A stretch of 64,000 nucleotides of DNA from Deltaproteobacteria bacterium (GTDB lineage Bacteria > Myxococcota_A > Polyangia > Nannocystales > Nannocystaceae): the NCBI GenBank assembly GCA_016709225.1, contig JADJEE010000002.1, positions 1,116,001 to 1,180,000 on the forward strand. The letters run 5' to 3'. This document shows positions 1 to 8,443 of the stretch, piece after piece. The notes below the pieces were generated by a model. That model saw only the letters and a program-made list of their open reading frames with translations, was not told where the DNA came from and searched no databases. The position numbers and the translations under genes are program-made. Position 1 is the stretch's first letter. The number at the start of each line of letters is the position of its first letter.

Positions 1-211
1 CACGACCGCACCCACCTTGCCCGCCCCCGGAGGCTCGGCGAGCGCGCCAGCGATGCGGGTACCAGCCTGCGTGGAAAACTCGACCTGCGTCGTCATGCTC
101 GACGTATGCACCCTCGCAAGTGCTCCGCGATTGGGCGAAGTTGGCAGCCGCGCGCCCGCACCGCGGCACGGCCCCCGGGCACGCCTCGCAGGCAGCTGGT
201 ATCGTGCCGCC

Positions 212-1057
212 ATGGACCTCTCGGCCGTGCAGCTCGGGCGCACCCAGGTCGCGTTCACGCGTCCCGCGACGCTTCCCGGTGTCAGCGTGGGGCAGTTCCG
301 CAGCGACGGGCATCTGTTCACCTGCGTGACCGATCGCTACGCGTGCGCGCTGCACTCGAGCGGCGAGTCCGAGTGGTCGCTGCGAGGCAAGCGGTGGTCC
401 AGTCGCCCCGGCACCGTCGATCTCAAGGTGCCCGGAGAGGTGTTCGCCGAGCATGCGCGACGCGGCATGCGACGCTTCCAGGTGGTGCTGTTCGACGCGC
501 GCGTGGTCGACGAGGCGCGGGCGACCCTCGGCGCCACGGTGGCGCCTCCCCGGTACAACGCGCTCCCCTGCGACGATCCCCGCGTCGCACCGCTCGCGGC
601 GCTGCATCGCGCCCTCGAGGGCGCAGTCATGCGCAGCGAAGCCAGCGTGGAAGCGCTCGAAGCCCTGAGCTGCGATGCCTTGCGGGCGCTGTGCGAGCTG
701 ACCTCCGAGCACCGCGAGCCGTCGCGCCCACGCAGCGCCTGGACCAGCGCGGTGAAGCGTGCGCGCGCGCTGCTCGACGAGCGCTTCACCGAGACCATCT
801 CGCTCGAGTTTCTGGCCGCCCACGCACGACTCGACAAGTTCCGGCTCTGCCGTGCCTTCCGCAACGAGGTCGGGCTGCCGCCGCACGCCTACGTGACGCA
901 TCGCCGCATCGGCCTCGCCGGCGCCTTGCTCGCGCGCGGCGTGCCGCAGGCCGAGGTCGCGGCGCAGGTCGGGCTGTACGATCAGAGCCAGCTGCACCGG
1001 CACTTCAAACGCATCGCGGGTGTGACCCCCGGCGCCTACGTCCGAGCGATGCGCTGA
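212..1057 (+). CDS. AraC family transcriptional regulator
   Basis: A 281-residue predicted DNA-binding regulator. The last ~100 residues form the two helix-turn-helix units of the AraC/XylS family, ending in the typical pattern AAQVGLYDQSQLHRHFKR followed by GVTPGAYV. The N-terminal ~150 residues resemble a cupin-like ligand-sensing half, but the ligand cannot be read from sequence. The frame is open upstream to base 17; the ATG at 212 is chosen because the protein-like composition starts there. No partner gene is obvious, since the next gene starts ~250 bases away and is a sigma factor. Family call is firm, target unknown. Confidence 0.9.
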   Translation: MDLSAVQLGRTQVAFTRPATLPGVSVGQFRSDGHLFTCVTDRYACALHSSGESEWSLRGKRWSSRPGTVDLKVPGEVFAEHARRGMRRFQVVLFDARVVDEARATLGATVAPPRYNALPCDDPRVAPLAALHRALEGAVMRSEASVEALEALSCDALRALCELTSEHREPSRPRSAWTSAVKRARALLDERFTETISLEFLAAHARLDKFRLCRAFRNEVGLPPHAYVTHRRIGLAGALLARGVPQAEVAAQVGLYDQSQLHRHFKRIAGVTPGAYVRAMR

Positions 1058-1310
1058 CCTGGCGTTGACACCGACGTGGGCTCGCGCGAGCCGGCCAGAG
1101 GGCGCGCATCGGAGGCGTTCGTCGCTTTTTCGTCCGGCCCGGCCGAAAGCGGCCCCCGCTCGCGCGACTCACGATCCCCGGACCCCTGCCGCGCCCGTGC
1201 CGACCGTGTCCACCCTGTGCTTCGCGCTCGCCCCCATCGCGTCGCGAGCCGAGCCGCGTGATCCAGCCGACGCGCCGCTGACGGCCAAGCGCGTGGACTC
1301 ACCGGCGACG

Positions 1311-1823
1311 ATGGGCGACATGCGGGCGACCACCGCGGCGCTCTACCGCGAGCACCGCGTCGCGATCGCTCGGCAGATCCGCGCGCTGGTCCAGGACGAT
1401 GCCGCGGTCGACGACCTCGTCGCGGAGACCTTCCTGCGGGCCCATCGTTCGATCGGGAGCTTCGATGGCCGCTCGGCGGTGGGCACATGGCTGCACGGCA
1501 TCGCGATCAACGTCGCACGCACGCACCTCTCGAAACGCGTGCGTCGGCGCCACATCGATGCGCGGCGTGTCGACACCGAGCCGCCCGGCCCGACGCCGCC
1601 CGACGAGGAACTCTCGGCACGGCGTGCGCTCGAGCGCTTCCGCGAGGCCGTGCGCGACCTGCCCGACGCGCTGCGCGAGGCCTTCGTGCTGCGGGTGATC
1701 GAGCAGCGCTCCTGGCAGGATGCAGCGGTGCTGCTGCAGGTGCCGATCTCCACCTTGTACGGGCGCGTCGCCAAGGCCGAGGCTCAGGTGCGCGCGGCCG
1801 TCAGCGGAGGCGACGATGTCTGA
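1311..1823 (+). CDS. ECF-type RNA polymerase sigma factor
   Basis: A 170-residue sigma-70 family protein of the extracytoplasmic-function group. Region 2 is visible near residues 10-70 (DLVAETFLRAHRSIGSFDGR, then a WLHG..INVAR core). Region 4 lies near residues 105-160 and recognises the -35 element. The frame is open upstream to 1065, but the ATG at 1311 or 1320 gives a normal ECF length. Its stop overlaps the start of the next gene by 8 bases, so the two are probably translationally coupled and the downstream membrane protein is the natural candidate for a regulator of this sigma factor. Confidence 0.88.
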   Translation: MGDMRATTAALYREHRVAIARQIRALVQDDAAVDDLVAETFLRAHRSIGSFDGRSAVGTWLHGIAINVARTHLSKRVRRRHIDARRVDTEPPGPTPPDEELSARRALERFREAVRDLPDALREAFVLRVIEQRSWQDAAVLLQVPISTLYGRVAKAEAQVRAAVSGGDDV

Positions 1824-2784
1824 GACACCACCCCGCGATGCGTTCGAGGCGCTGGTCGAGCAGGCGCAGCGCGAGCACGCCGACTACCGGCCCGCGGATG
1901 TCGCGGTCGATCGCCTCTGGCAGGTGGTCGCGCGCGATGACGCAGCGTCGGCGCGCAGGGCGTGGACCATCCGCGCGCTGCTGGGCCTGCCGTTGGCCGC
2001 GGCCGCGATCAACGTCGCCGAGCCGCAGCTGCTGCCGACGCGCACCGTCGCGGCGCTCTCGCACGTCGACGTGCTGGCGGTCGTGGCGCTGCCCGCAACC
2101 GCCGTGTTCGTGTCGCTGGTGCTCCTCGGCGCACGAACGGCGGGCGCGCAGATGCTGCTGCGCGCGCTGCTGTGGTCGACCGCGGTGCTCGGCGCGCTGG
2201 TGAACATCACCGATCCGCACGTGGTGCCGATCACCGCGCTGGCGGCCAACCTCGCCTGCTGCGGCGCGCTGCTGGCGTTGCGCGACCATGGGCTCGAGCC
2301 CGAGCGGTACCGCGGCTCGTTCGCACCGATCGCCCACCACGGGGTGCTGACGCTGATGATGATCCTCGCGGTCGCCGACGCCCAGACGCTGGTGTCGTGG
2401 AGCTCGGGCATGCGGTGGCGGGACGTCGCGCCGGGCCTGTGCGGACTGGCGATGATCGCCGGCATCGTCGGCCTGTATCGCCTGCAGCTGTGGGGGCTGC
2501 TGTGCAACTTGGTGCTCAGCGTTGCGGTCGCGGGCCTGGCGCTGACGCGTGTGCTGGATCTGCCGCCGGTGGTGGTGGCGATGCTGTGCACCACCGCGTC
2601 GTTGCAGGTGGTGCTCGCTGCCGTCGTGCTGCGTTCGATCCGCCGCGGTGCGCCCGCAGAGCTACCGCACTGGGCGCGCTGGGGTCGCTACTTGGTGTGG
2701 GGTGCGATCGTCGGTGTGATGCTGGTCGGCGTCGTCGTGTTCGTCGTCGACCCGGCACCGCATTGCGAGCAACAACTCGACTAG
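1816..2784 (+). CDS. Multi-pass membrane protein coupled to an ECF sigma gene
   Basis: A 322-residue protein with a ~50-residue charged N-terminal cytoplasmic segment followed by about eight hydrophobic helices. It overlaps the upstream sigma gene by 8 bases (ATGTCTGA). Anti-sigma factors are usually encoded directly downstream of ECF sigma factors and have a short cytoplasmic sigma-binding domain, so this protein may hold or sense for the sigma factor. That is inference from position: no zinc-binding anti-sigma motif (HxxxCxxC) is present. It matches no family I can name. Confidence 0.75.
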   Translation: MSETPPRDAFEALVEQAQREHADYRPADVAVDRLWQVVARDDAASARRAWTIRALLGLPLAAAAINVAEPQLLPTRTVAALSHVDVLAVVALPATAVFVSLVLLGARTAGAQMLLRALLWSTAVLGALVNITDPHVVPITALAANLACCGALLALRDHGLEPERYRGSFAPIAHHGVLTLMMILAVADAQTLVSWSSGMRWRDVAPGLCGLAMIAGIVGLYRLQLWGLLCNLVLSVAVAGLALTRVLDLPPVVVAMLCTTASLQVVLAAVVLRSIRRGAPAELPHWARWGRYLVWGAIVGVMLVGVVVFVVDPAPHCEQQLD

Positions 2785-2828
2785 AGGGACCGAAAGCCGG
2801 GTGCGCTCGCGCGACTCACTCGGCGACG

Positions 2829-4334
2829 ATGACGAAGACGAAACCTCGCCCGCAGCGACGCTCCCTGCGCGCGCGCCTCGACGCACGCGGGCGCTCGCGC
2901 CACCACGCCCGCGCGCGCACCGGCGGCCTGGCGCTGGTGCTCTGCACCGCGGCCATGGCGTTCGCGAGCACTGCACTCGCGCGTCCCACCGTGCCGCAGC
3001 AGTTCTGCGAGGTCTACCCCGAGCACCCCGAGTGCAACGGCGCGCTCGTCACCTGCGAGCTGTGCCACCCCTCGACCGACCCGGTGGCGTGGAACCAGTT
3101 CGGCATGTCGCTGTTGACCGCGCTCGGCGGTACGCCGGTCGAGCAGGGGCTCGCCGACGCCTTGCACGCGATCGAGGACGACGATGCCGACGGCGACGGG
3201 GTGATCAACCTCGAAGAACTCCTGCTCGGCACCAACCCCGGCCGCGCCGACTCGCTGTGGCTGCCACCGCTCGCGCCCGAGGCGGGCAACGACCACTACC
3301 GGCTCGGCGAGTACGACGTTGGGTTCGCCTACCGCCGCGCCATGGTGCTCTACTGCGGCCACTCGCCCGACTACGACGCGCTGTCGACGATCCGCGCGCT
3401 ATCCGACGACGATGCCCGCGCGCGGCTGCACGAAGACCTCGCGGGGTGCCTCGATGCATCGTGGTGGCGGACCACCGGCCTGCGCGAGCTCGCGGATCCC
3501 AAGGTCAAGCCGATCCAGTCGGTCGGTGCCGACACCGAGGTCGTGATCGCCGGCTTCCGCGTGGTGCTGGCCGACTACCACTGGGACTACCGGCTGTGGC
3601 GCTACCTGATGAGCGACGACCGCGACATCCGCGGGCTGCTCACCGCGCAGTACCACGTGGTCGAAGATCCGCAGACCGGCGCGCTGTCGACGATAGATGG
3701 CGTGATCCCGACGCCGGACCCAACCGCGATCGACGGCGGGCAGCCGCTGGTGCCGGAGCATCGCGCCGGCATGCTGACCACGCAGTGGTTCCTGATGTCG
3801 AACACGATGTTCAGCGAGCTGCCACGCACGACCGCCGCCCAGGCCTACCGCGCGTACCTGGGCATGGACATCTCGAAGCACGAGGGCATCTCGCCGGTCG
3901 CGGGCGAGCCGAGCGACATCGACGACAAGGGCGTCGGTGCACCCGCGTGCGCGCAGTGCCACTCGACGCTCGACCCGCTGGCGTACGCGTTCGCCTACTA
4001 CAACGGCATCGTCCTCGAGGGCATGAAGACCGGCATCTACGTCGAGGAGCGGCCGAGCACGCTGATCCCCGCGTGGAGTGACGCACCGCGCACGTCGATG
4101 CTGCTGGGCCAGCCGGTCGCCGATGTCGTGCAGTGGGGCGCGCTCGCGGCGAACAGCCCTTCGTTCCGCCGCGCGATGACGCTGACGCTGTTCGAGCACG
4201 CACTCGGCCGCGGGCCCATGCCCGACGAACACGACGACTTCGACGAGCTCGCGCGCTCGCTGCTCGACGACGGCCACTCGGCCAACCGCCTCATCCATCG
4301 CTTGGTCGACACCGCGGCCTTCGGGACCCCATGA
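2829..4334 (+). CDS. Exported DUF1588/DUF1585-like protein with two CxxCH motifs
   Basis: A 501-residue exported protein. An Arg-rich N-terminus and hydrophobic segment (residues ~28-50, ending ALA) look like a signal peptide. A first CELCH motif follows, then a calcium-binding thrombospondin-type-3-like repeat (DADGDGVINLEE). Near residue 380 there is a second motif, CAQCHSTLDPLAYAF, which resembles DUF1588 of planctomycete/myxobacterial cytochrome-like proteins. The C-terminus (FEHALGRGPMPDEHDDFD) resembles DUF1585. CxxCH could bind heme c covalently. It starts the cluster 2829-6466, and its stop overlaps the next start by 4 bases. Substrate unknown; in other bacteria such proteins co-occur with DUF1501/DUF1552 partners, as here. 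Confidence 0.8.
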   Translation: MTKTKPRPQRRSLRARLDARGRSRHHARARTGGLALVLCTAAMAFASTALARPTVPQQFCEVYPEHPECNGALVTCELCHPSTDPVAWNQFGMSLLTALGGTPVEQGLADALHAIEDDDADGDGVINLEELLLGTNPGRADSLWLPPLAPEAGNDHYRLGEYDVGFAYRRAMVLYCGHSPDYDALSTIRALSDDDARARLHEDLAGCLDASWWRTTGLRELADPKVKPIQSVGADTEVVIAGFRVVLADYHWDYRLWRYLMSDDRDIRGLLTAQYHVVEDPQTGALSTIDGVIPTPDPTAIDGGQPLVPEHRAGMLTTQWFLMSNTMFSELPRTTAAQAYRAYLGMDISKHEGISPVAGEPSDIDDKGVGAPACAQCHSTLDPLAYAFAYYNGIVLEGMKTGIYVEERPSTLIPAWSDAPRTSMLLGQPVADVVQWGALAANSPSFRRAMTLTLFEHALGRGPMPDEHDDFDELARSLLDDGHSANRLIHRLVDTAAFGTP

Positions 4335-4960
4335 GCGACACGATCATGATCCGCACCACTGCTCGACTGCTCTTGGGCTGCACGCTGCTGGTCGGCGCGT
4401 GCAAAGACGACCCAGCCGACGATGCGAGCGACGGACCTCAGCCGGCGTCGACCCGCAATCACCTGCTGTGGAAGCGCGCACACGCGCTAGAGCAGGATCT
4501 CTCGCGCGCGCTCGAGCTCGACCCCAGCGAGGTCTGCACCGAGTTGGGCGAGTACTCGTGCGCGGAGCTCGTGCACCTCACCAGCCTCGGCGGCCACGAT
4601 CCGTTCCGCCAGGGCTTGTACCGACCACTCGGCCAGCCGCTGGTGACCACGCCGCTGGTCAGCGAGCGCATGGCGTTGGCGGCATGCACCCGCCGCGTGA
4701 ACGCCGATCGAGAGGGCGAGCCCAAGGTGTTCACCGATCTCGATCTCGACGCCGCCGCGCCTGCGCCCGACACGAAGCCCTTCGACGCGACGATCACGAC
4801 GCTGTACCGGCGCATGCTGCAGCGCGATCCCACGGCCGCCGAGCGGACCTTGCTCGGCGAGCTGGCGCTCGACGGCGACGGCGCGGCGATTCCAGCCGCC
4901 GACTTCGCCCAGCTGACGTGCTTCACCGTCGCCACGACCACCGAGTTCCTCTTCCTGTAG
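4331..4960 (+). CDS. Lipoprotein in the DUF1588/DUF1501 cluster
   Basis: A 209-residue predicted lipoprotein with lipobox LLVGAC near residue 23. The mature part has several cysteines (PSEVCTELGEYSCAELVHL) and a segment TTLYRRMLQRDPTAAE that resembles the short helical repeats found in DUF1592-type proteins. It starts inside the stop codon of the gene before (ATGA) and its own stop is 10 bases before the next gene's ATG, so the three are almost certainly one operon. It may link the CxxCH protein to the membrane, but nothing in the sequence proves this. Confidence 0.78.
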   Translation: MSDTIMIRTTARLLLGCTLLVGACKDDPADDASDGPQPASTRNHLLWKRAHALEQDLSRALELDPSEVCTELGEYSCAELVHLTSLGGHDPFRQGLYRPLGQPLVTTPLVSERMALAACTRRVNADREGEPKVFTDLDLDAAAPAPDTKPFDATITTLYRRMLQRDPTAAERTLLGELALDGDGAAIPAADFAQLTCFTVATTTEFLFL

Positions 4961-4969
4961 GTGCCCACG

Positions 4970-6466
4970 ATGACACGCACGCACGCTCTCCCTTCCACAT
5001 TCTCGCGCCGTGCACTGCTGCGCGGGGGTGCTGCCGCGGCCGGAGCCGGTGCGATCGCAGCGGCGATCGGCCGCGGCCGCGCCGCTGGCCCCTCGCAGGG
5101 CGACGCCGCCATCGATCGCAAGCTGCTGTTCGTAGTGTGCGCCGCGGGGGGCGGCAGCATCATCGACAGCTTCCTGCCGGTCGCGGTCAGTGAGGTCGGC
5201 GACGCCGCACTCGCCGACACCATCAACGCCTACCCCGACGACCTCATCGTGCAGCCGTCCGGCAGCAACCTCCGCGCGGTGGCGCCGATTGGCGAGTACT
5301 TCGTGTTCGCCAACAGCTACCCGCTGCCCGACTTCCTCGCCAAGCACTACCGCGACATGGCGGTGGTCGGTCACGCGTGCACCTCGGTCAATCACGGCAT
5401 CGCGCAGAAGCGGGCCCTGACCGGCGCGGGCGTGCACGGCGGTCGTACGATCGCGGAGGCCGTCGCCGAGCGACACGGCGCTGGCCTGCCGCTGCCCAAC
5501 GTCAACATGGCGACCGGCGGCTACGTCGAGCCCGGCGACGATCCGACGCTGTCGGCGTTCGCACGCGCAGAGATCGTCGCCGATCCGCTGACCTTCGCGC
5601 TCTCGACCCACGGCTCGCGCGGGCTCGTCGGTGCCCCTTCGGCGTCCGCGATCGCCCGCGCCCGCGGCGTGCGCGACCGACTCGACGACGCCAGCCCGTT
5701 CGGCCAGACCTTCCGCGATGCGCCGCTGCGTCGCGACTACCTCACGACCCGCCGCGAGCTGTCGCCCGCGCTCGAAGAGCTCGACCTCATCTCCAAGCTG
5801 ATGCTGTTGCCACCCGATCGCCTGCCCGCCGAGTACGGGCTGGCCGCGTCGCCGCTGCAGAGCATCCTGCCCGAGACCTTCGGCCACCTCTACGAGGACA
5901 AGTGGGAGCAGCAGGCCGCGCTCGCGTTCCTGCTGACGTACTTCGGCCTGTCGGCGACCGCAACCATCGCCCTCGACTTCGCGCCCGAGTTCCACGGCGA
6001 GGACGTGGTCGCAACGCCGCTGGCCTTCGACTACAGCCACAGCAACCATCGCATCGCGCAGAACGTCATGTGGGGCCGGCTGATGCTCGCGATCGATGGC
6101 CTCATCACGCTGCTGCAGCAGACCGACTATCTCGGCGATCCGAGTCTCGGCAAGATGTGGGATCGCAGCATGATCTACGTCGCCACCGACTTCGGCCGCG
6201 ACAAGCGACGACCCGCCGGCGCCAATGCGTGGGGCACCGCGCACCACCTCAACAACGGCAGCCTGTTCATCTCACCGCTGCTGCGCGGCAACGCGGTCTA
6301 TGGCGGCGTCGACCCCACGACGCTGCTGACCCACGGCTTCGACGGCGCCACCGGAGTGGCCGATCCCCACGACGAGAAGCGCGAGGCCGACGTCTACAGC
6401 CTCATCGCGCAGACCTTCGGGATCGAGTTCAGCGGGCGCAGCGAGATGGCCGGCTTGCTGCGCTAG
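4970..6466 (+). CDS. Tat-exported DUF1501 family protein
   Basis: A 498-residue protein with a twin-arginine signal (SRRALLRGG, residues ~13-21) followed by an Ala-rich hydrophobic stretch, so it is likely exported folded. The body resembles DUF1501, an alkaline-phosphatase-like fold. The C-terminal part has VATDFGRDKRRP, then AHHLNNGS and AVYGGVD, matching the family pattern (T)EFGR..HG..GG. A GTG at 4961 is possible, but the ATG at 4970 has an AGGTG ribosome site 6 bases ahead. The last 38 bases overlap the convergent metalloprotease gene. Members are often paired with DUF1588/1592 proteins; the enzymatic role is not established. Confidence 0.82.
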   Translation: MTRTHALPSTFSRRALLRGGAAAAGAGAIAAAIGRGRAAGPSQGDAAIDRKLLFVVCAAGGGSIIDSFLPVAVSEVGDAALADTINAYPDDLIVQPSGSNLRAVAPIGEYFVFANSYPLPDFLAKHYRDMAVVGHACTSVNHGIAQKRALTGAGVHGGRTIAEAVAERHGAGLPLPNVNMATGGYVEPGDDPTLSAFARAEIVADPLTFALSTHGSRGLVGAPSASAIARARGVRDRLDDASPFGQTFRDAPLRRDYLTTRRELSPALEELDLISKLMLLPPDRLPAEYGLAASPLQSILPETFGHLYEDKWEQQAALAFLLTYFGLSATATIALDFAPEFHGEDVVATPLAFDYSHSNHRIAQNVMWGRLMLAIDGLITLLQQTDYLGDPSLGKMWDRSMIYVATDFGRDKRRPAGANAWGTAHHLNNGSLFISPLLRGNAVYGGVDPTTLLTHGFDGATGVADPHDEKREADVYSLIAQTFGIEFSGRSEMAGLLR

Positions 6467-7823
6467 CACTGCGTCGCCGTCGAGCCCACACGGCCACCAC
6501 GGGCACGCACCACGCAGCGCCACCGGCTCCGTGCGCGCTGCTGCAGCTGCACCCGGCAGCGCCCTCGCTCGCGGGGGCGGTCGTGGTCTCGCTGCCGCCG
6601 TCGTCGCTGCCGGTGGCGGTGGCCCCACCGTCGGTGGTGGACGCATCCGACGAGGTCGAGCCGTCGGCCGCGCCCGCGGGCACCAGCTCGGCCCGCAACG
6701 AATACCCGAACGGGTGCTTCTCGATCGACTCGGGCGACACCACCAAGAACGCATCGGCGCTGCCGTCGAAGCCGGTCAGCACGACCTCGCCGTGGCCAGC
6801 GTCGTCCCAGGTCGCGACGGCGTAGTCGAGCACCGCGCTGCCCGGGGTCACGCCGTCGGTACGCGCGAGCACGGCGTGCCATGGCACCGCGGCCTCGGCA
6901 TCGAGCTCGACCCGCAGATCCATCCCCGCCATCCCCAGCGTCGCGGGCAGGTGGACCACGCCGAAGCCGAGGCCTTCGGGGAGGCTCGCGGCCGGTGGTG
7001 CGCCTTCACCGGGCAGCGCGTTGATGACCATGTGGCCGGGAATCGCCTCGACGTTCTCGCCGCCCTCGAGGTCGAGCACGCTCAACGTTGCGAGGTAGTG
7101 CGGCCACACCTCGTCGAACGACAGCCCGATGCCTTCGATCGCATCGCGAAAGAAGATCTTCTCACCGCTGTGCTCGGCGCCCCACTCCCAGGTCGCGCGC
7201 ACCGTGTCGGGCCCGCCGTACTCCTGCTCGAGGAAGTACGCCAGCACCGCGGTGCCGTACATGTGATCGCCGCGCACGCCCGCGAACAGATCCGAGAAGT
7301 CGCTGTGCAGGCCCCACTGCGGGTTCGCGACGTACTGCCCGACGCGCGACCACACCCGCGGATCCTCGGCGTAGAAGTTCTCGATCCAGCTCGCGGTGCC
7401 CTCCATCCACCACGCCCACGATGCCAGGCTGTCGAGGTAGCTGCCCATCAGCGCGTACTGGAACGCGTGGCCCATCTCGTGGGCCGACGTCTGGGCGTGC
7501 TCGTTGTCGTCGAACGCCGGCCCGAAGATCGAGCACAGCGGCACGTCGTCGTCCTCGCACGCGACCGTGACGCACTGGCCGTAGGCGGTGTCGGTCGCGA
7601 GGTCGGCGCGCATCTTGATGGATTGCGACGGCGGCAACCACCCCAGCTCCTGCTCGTAGATGTCCCACGCCGCATCGGAGGCCTCGAGCACCGTCATCGC
7701 CTGCGTCTCGGACAGCGACGCGGGGTACTCGACCCAGACGTGGCTGCCCTCGAGCGCCGGTGGATCGACGCCGTAACACGGCGCCGGAATCGCGAGCACC
7801 ATCGCCGCAAAGGAAGTCAGCAT
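6429..7823 (-). CDS. Secreted HExxH metalloprotease-like protein with MYXO-CTERM-type tail
   Basis: A 464-residue secreted protein. The N-terminus (MLTSFAAMVLAIPAPCYG) is a probable signal peptide; a TTG at 7862 would add 13 residues including two Arg. Residues 115-119 are HEMGH, and WWMEGTASW near 139-147 supplies a plausible Glu third zinc ligand, as in gluzincin peptidases. The C-terminus has a Ser/Thr/Gly/Asp-rich linker, then GCSCSS, a short hydrophobic stretch and RRRR, which is the layout of the MYXO-CTERM sorting signal of myxobacteria. The hydrophobic part is short for that signal. The substrate is unknown. The 3' end overlaps the convergent DUF1501 gene. Confidence 0.8.
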   Translation of the reverse strand: MLTSFAAMVLAIPAPCYGVDPPALEGSHVWVEYPASLSETQAMTVLEASDAAWDIYEQELGWLPPSQSIKMRADLATDTAYGQCVTVACEDDDVPLCSIFGPAFDDNEHAQTSAHEMGHAFQYALMGSYLDSLASWAWWMEGTASWIENFYAEDPRVWSRVGQYVANPQWGLHSDFSDLFAGVRGDHMYGTAVLAYFLEQEYGGPDTVRATWEWGAEHSGEKIFFRDAIEGIGLSFDEVWPHYLATLSVLDLEGGENVEAIPGHMVINALPGEGAPPAASLPEGLGFGVVHLPATLGMAGMDLRVELDAEAAVPWHAVLARTDGVTPGSAVLDYAVATWDDAGHGEVVLTGFDGSADAFLVVSPESIEKHPFGYSLRAELVPAGAADGSTSSDASTTDGGATATGSDDGGSETTTAPASEGAAGCSCSSAHGAGGAAWCVPVVAVWARRRRSASAASRPSRCAR

Positions 7824-7881
7824 CGGGACGTCGAGCGTCGCGCGGACCGAGCCGGCCCGCAACCGTTCTCACGGCTGCGTG

Positions 7882-8313
7882 TCAGCCGCCGCCGTCGCGC
7901 AGATAGGGCCCGATCCGCCGGCGGAACGCGTCGCTCCACGGCGTCGGTCGATGGCTGCCCGCATCGATGCACACCACCACGCGCGAGCCGTGGGCGTACT
8001 CGACGTCCTCGTCCATCGGCAGCAGACGGAAGCCGAAGGTGAGGCTGGTGCGGCCGAGCTTCTCCACCCAGATGCGCACGCGCACCTCGCCGACGCCGGT
8101 CACTGGGCGCTCGTACTCGATGTGGTTGGTGCGCACGAGGTGGTAGCGATCGGGATCCTCCGCCGCCGACAGCACCCCGCCCCAGCCCATCGTGCGGGTC
8201 CAGAACGAGCCGATCGTGCGCTCGAACAGCAGCAGGTAGCGCGAGTTGTGCAGGATCTGCAGTGCATCGAGATCGTCGAAGTAGACGCCGTGGATGGCCT
8301 CGAAGAATCGCAT
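7882..8313 (-). CDS. Acyl-CoA thioesterase, hotdog fold (4HBT/YbgC-like)
   Basis: A 143-residue protein of the 4-hydroxybenzoyl-CoA thioesterase type. The N-terminus carries the signature YFDDLDALQILHNSRYLLLF, with Asp-16 at the usual catalytic position. These enzymes hydrolyse acyl-CoA thioesters in the cytoplasm. The substrate cannot be predicted. The frame stays open upstream to 8628, but the ATG at 8313 gives the standard family length. It lies on the same strand as the lipoprotein gene upstream, separated by ~130 bases. Confidence 0.88.
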   Translation of the reverse strand: MRFFEAIHGVYFDDLDALQILHNSRYLLLFERTIGSFWTRTMGWGGVLSAAEDPDRYHLVRTNHIEYERPVTGVGEVRVRIWVEKLGRTSLTFGFRLLPMDEDVEYAHGSRVVVCIDAGSHRPTPWSDAFRRRIGPYLRDGGG

Positions 8314-8443
8314 GTCGGATGGCTGCGCGTGAGCGTAGCGAATGTCCGGGCCCGCGCGCGGATCGGCGCCCGATCGCGCGCGCGCGGGCCTACGGCCGTG
8401 ATCACGCGGCCGCCCCGCCGCGTCGCAAAGGACGGCCCCGCAC

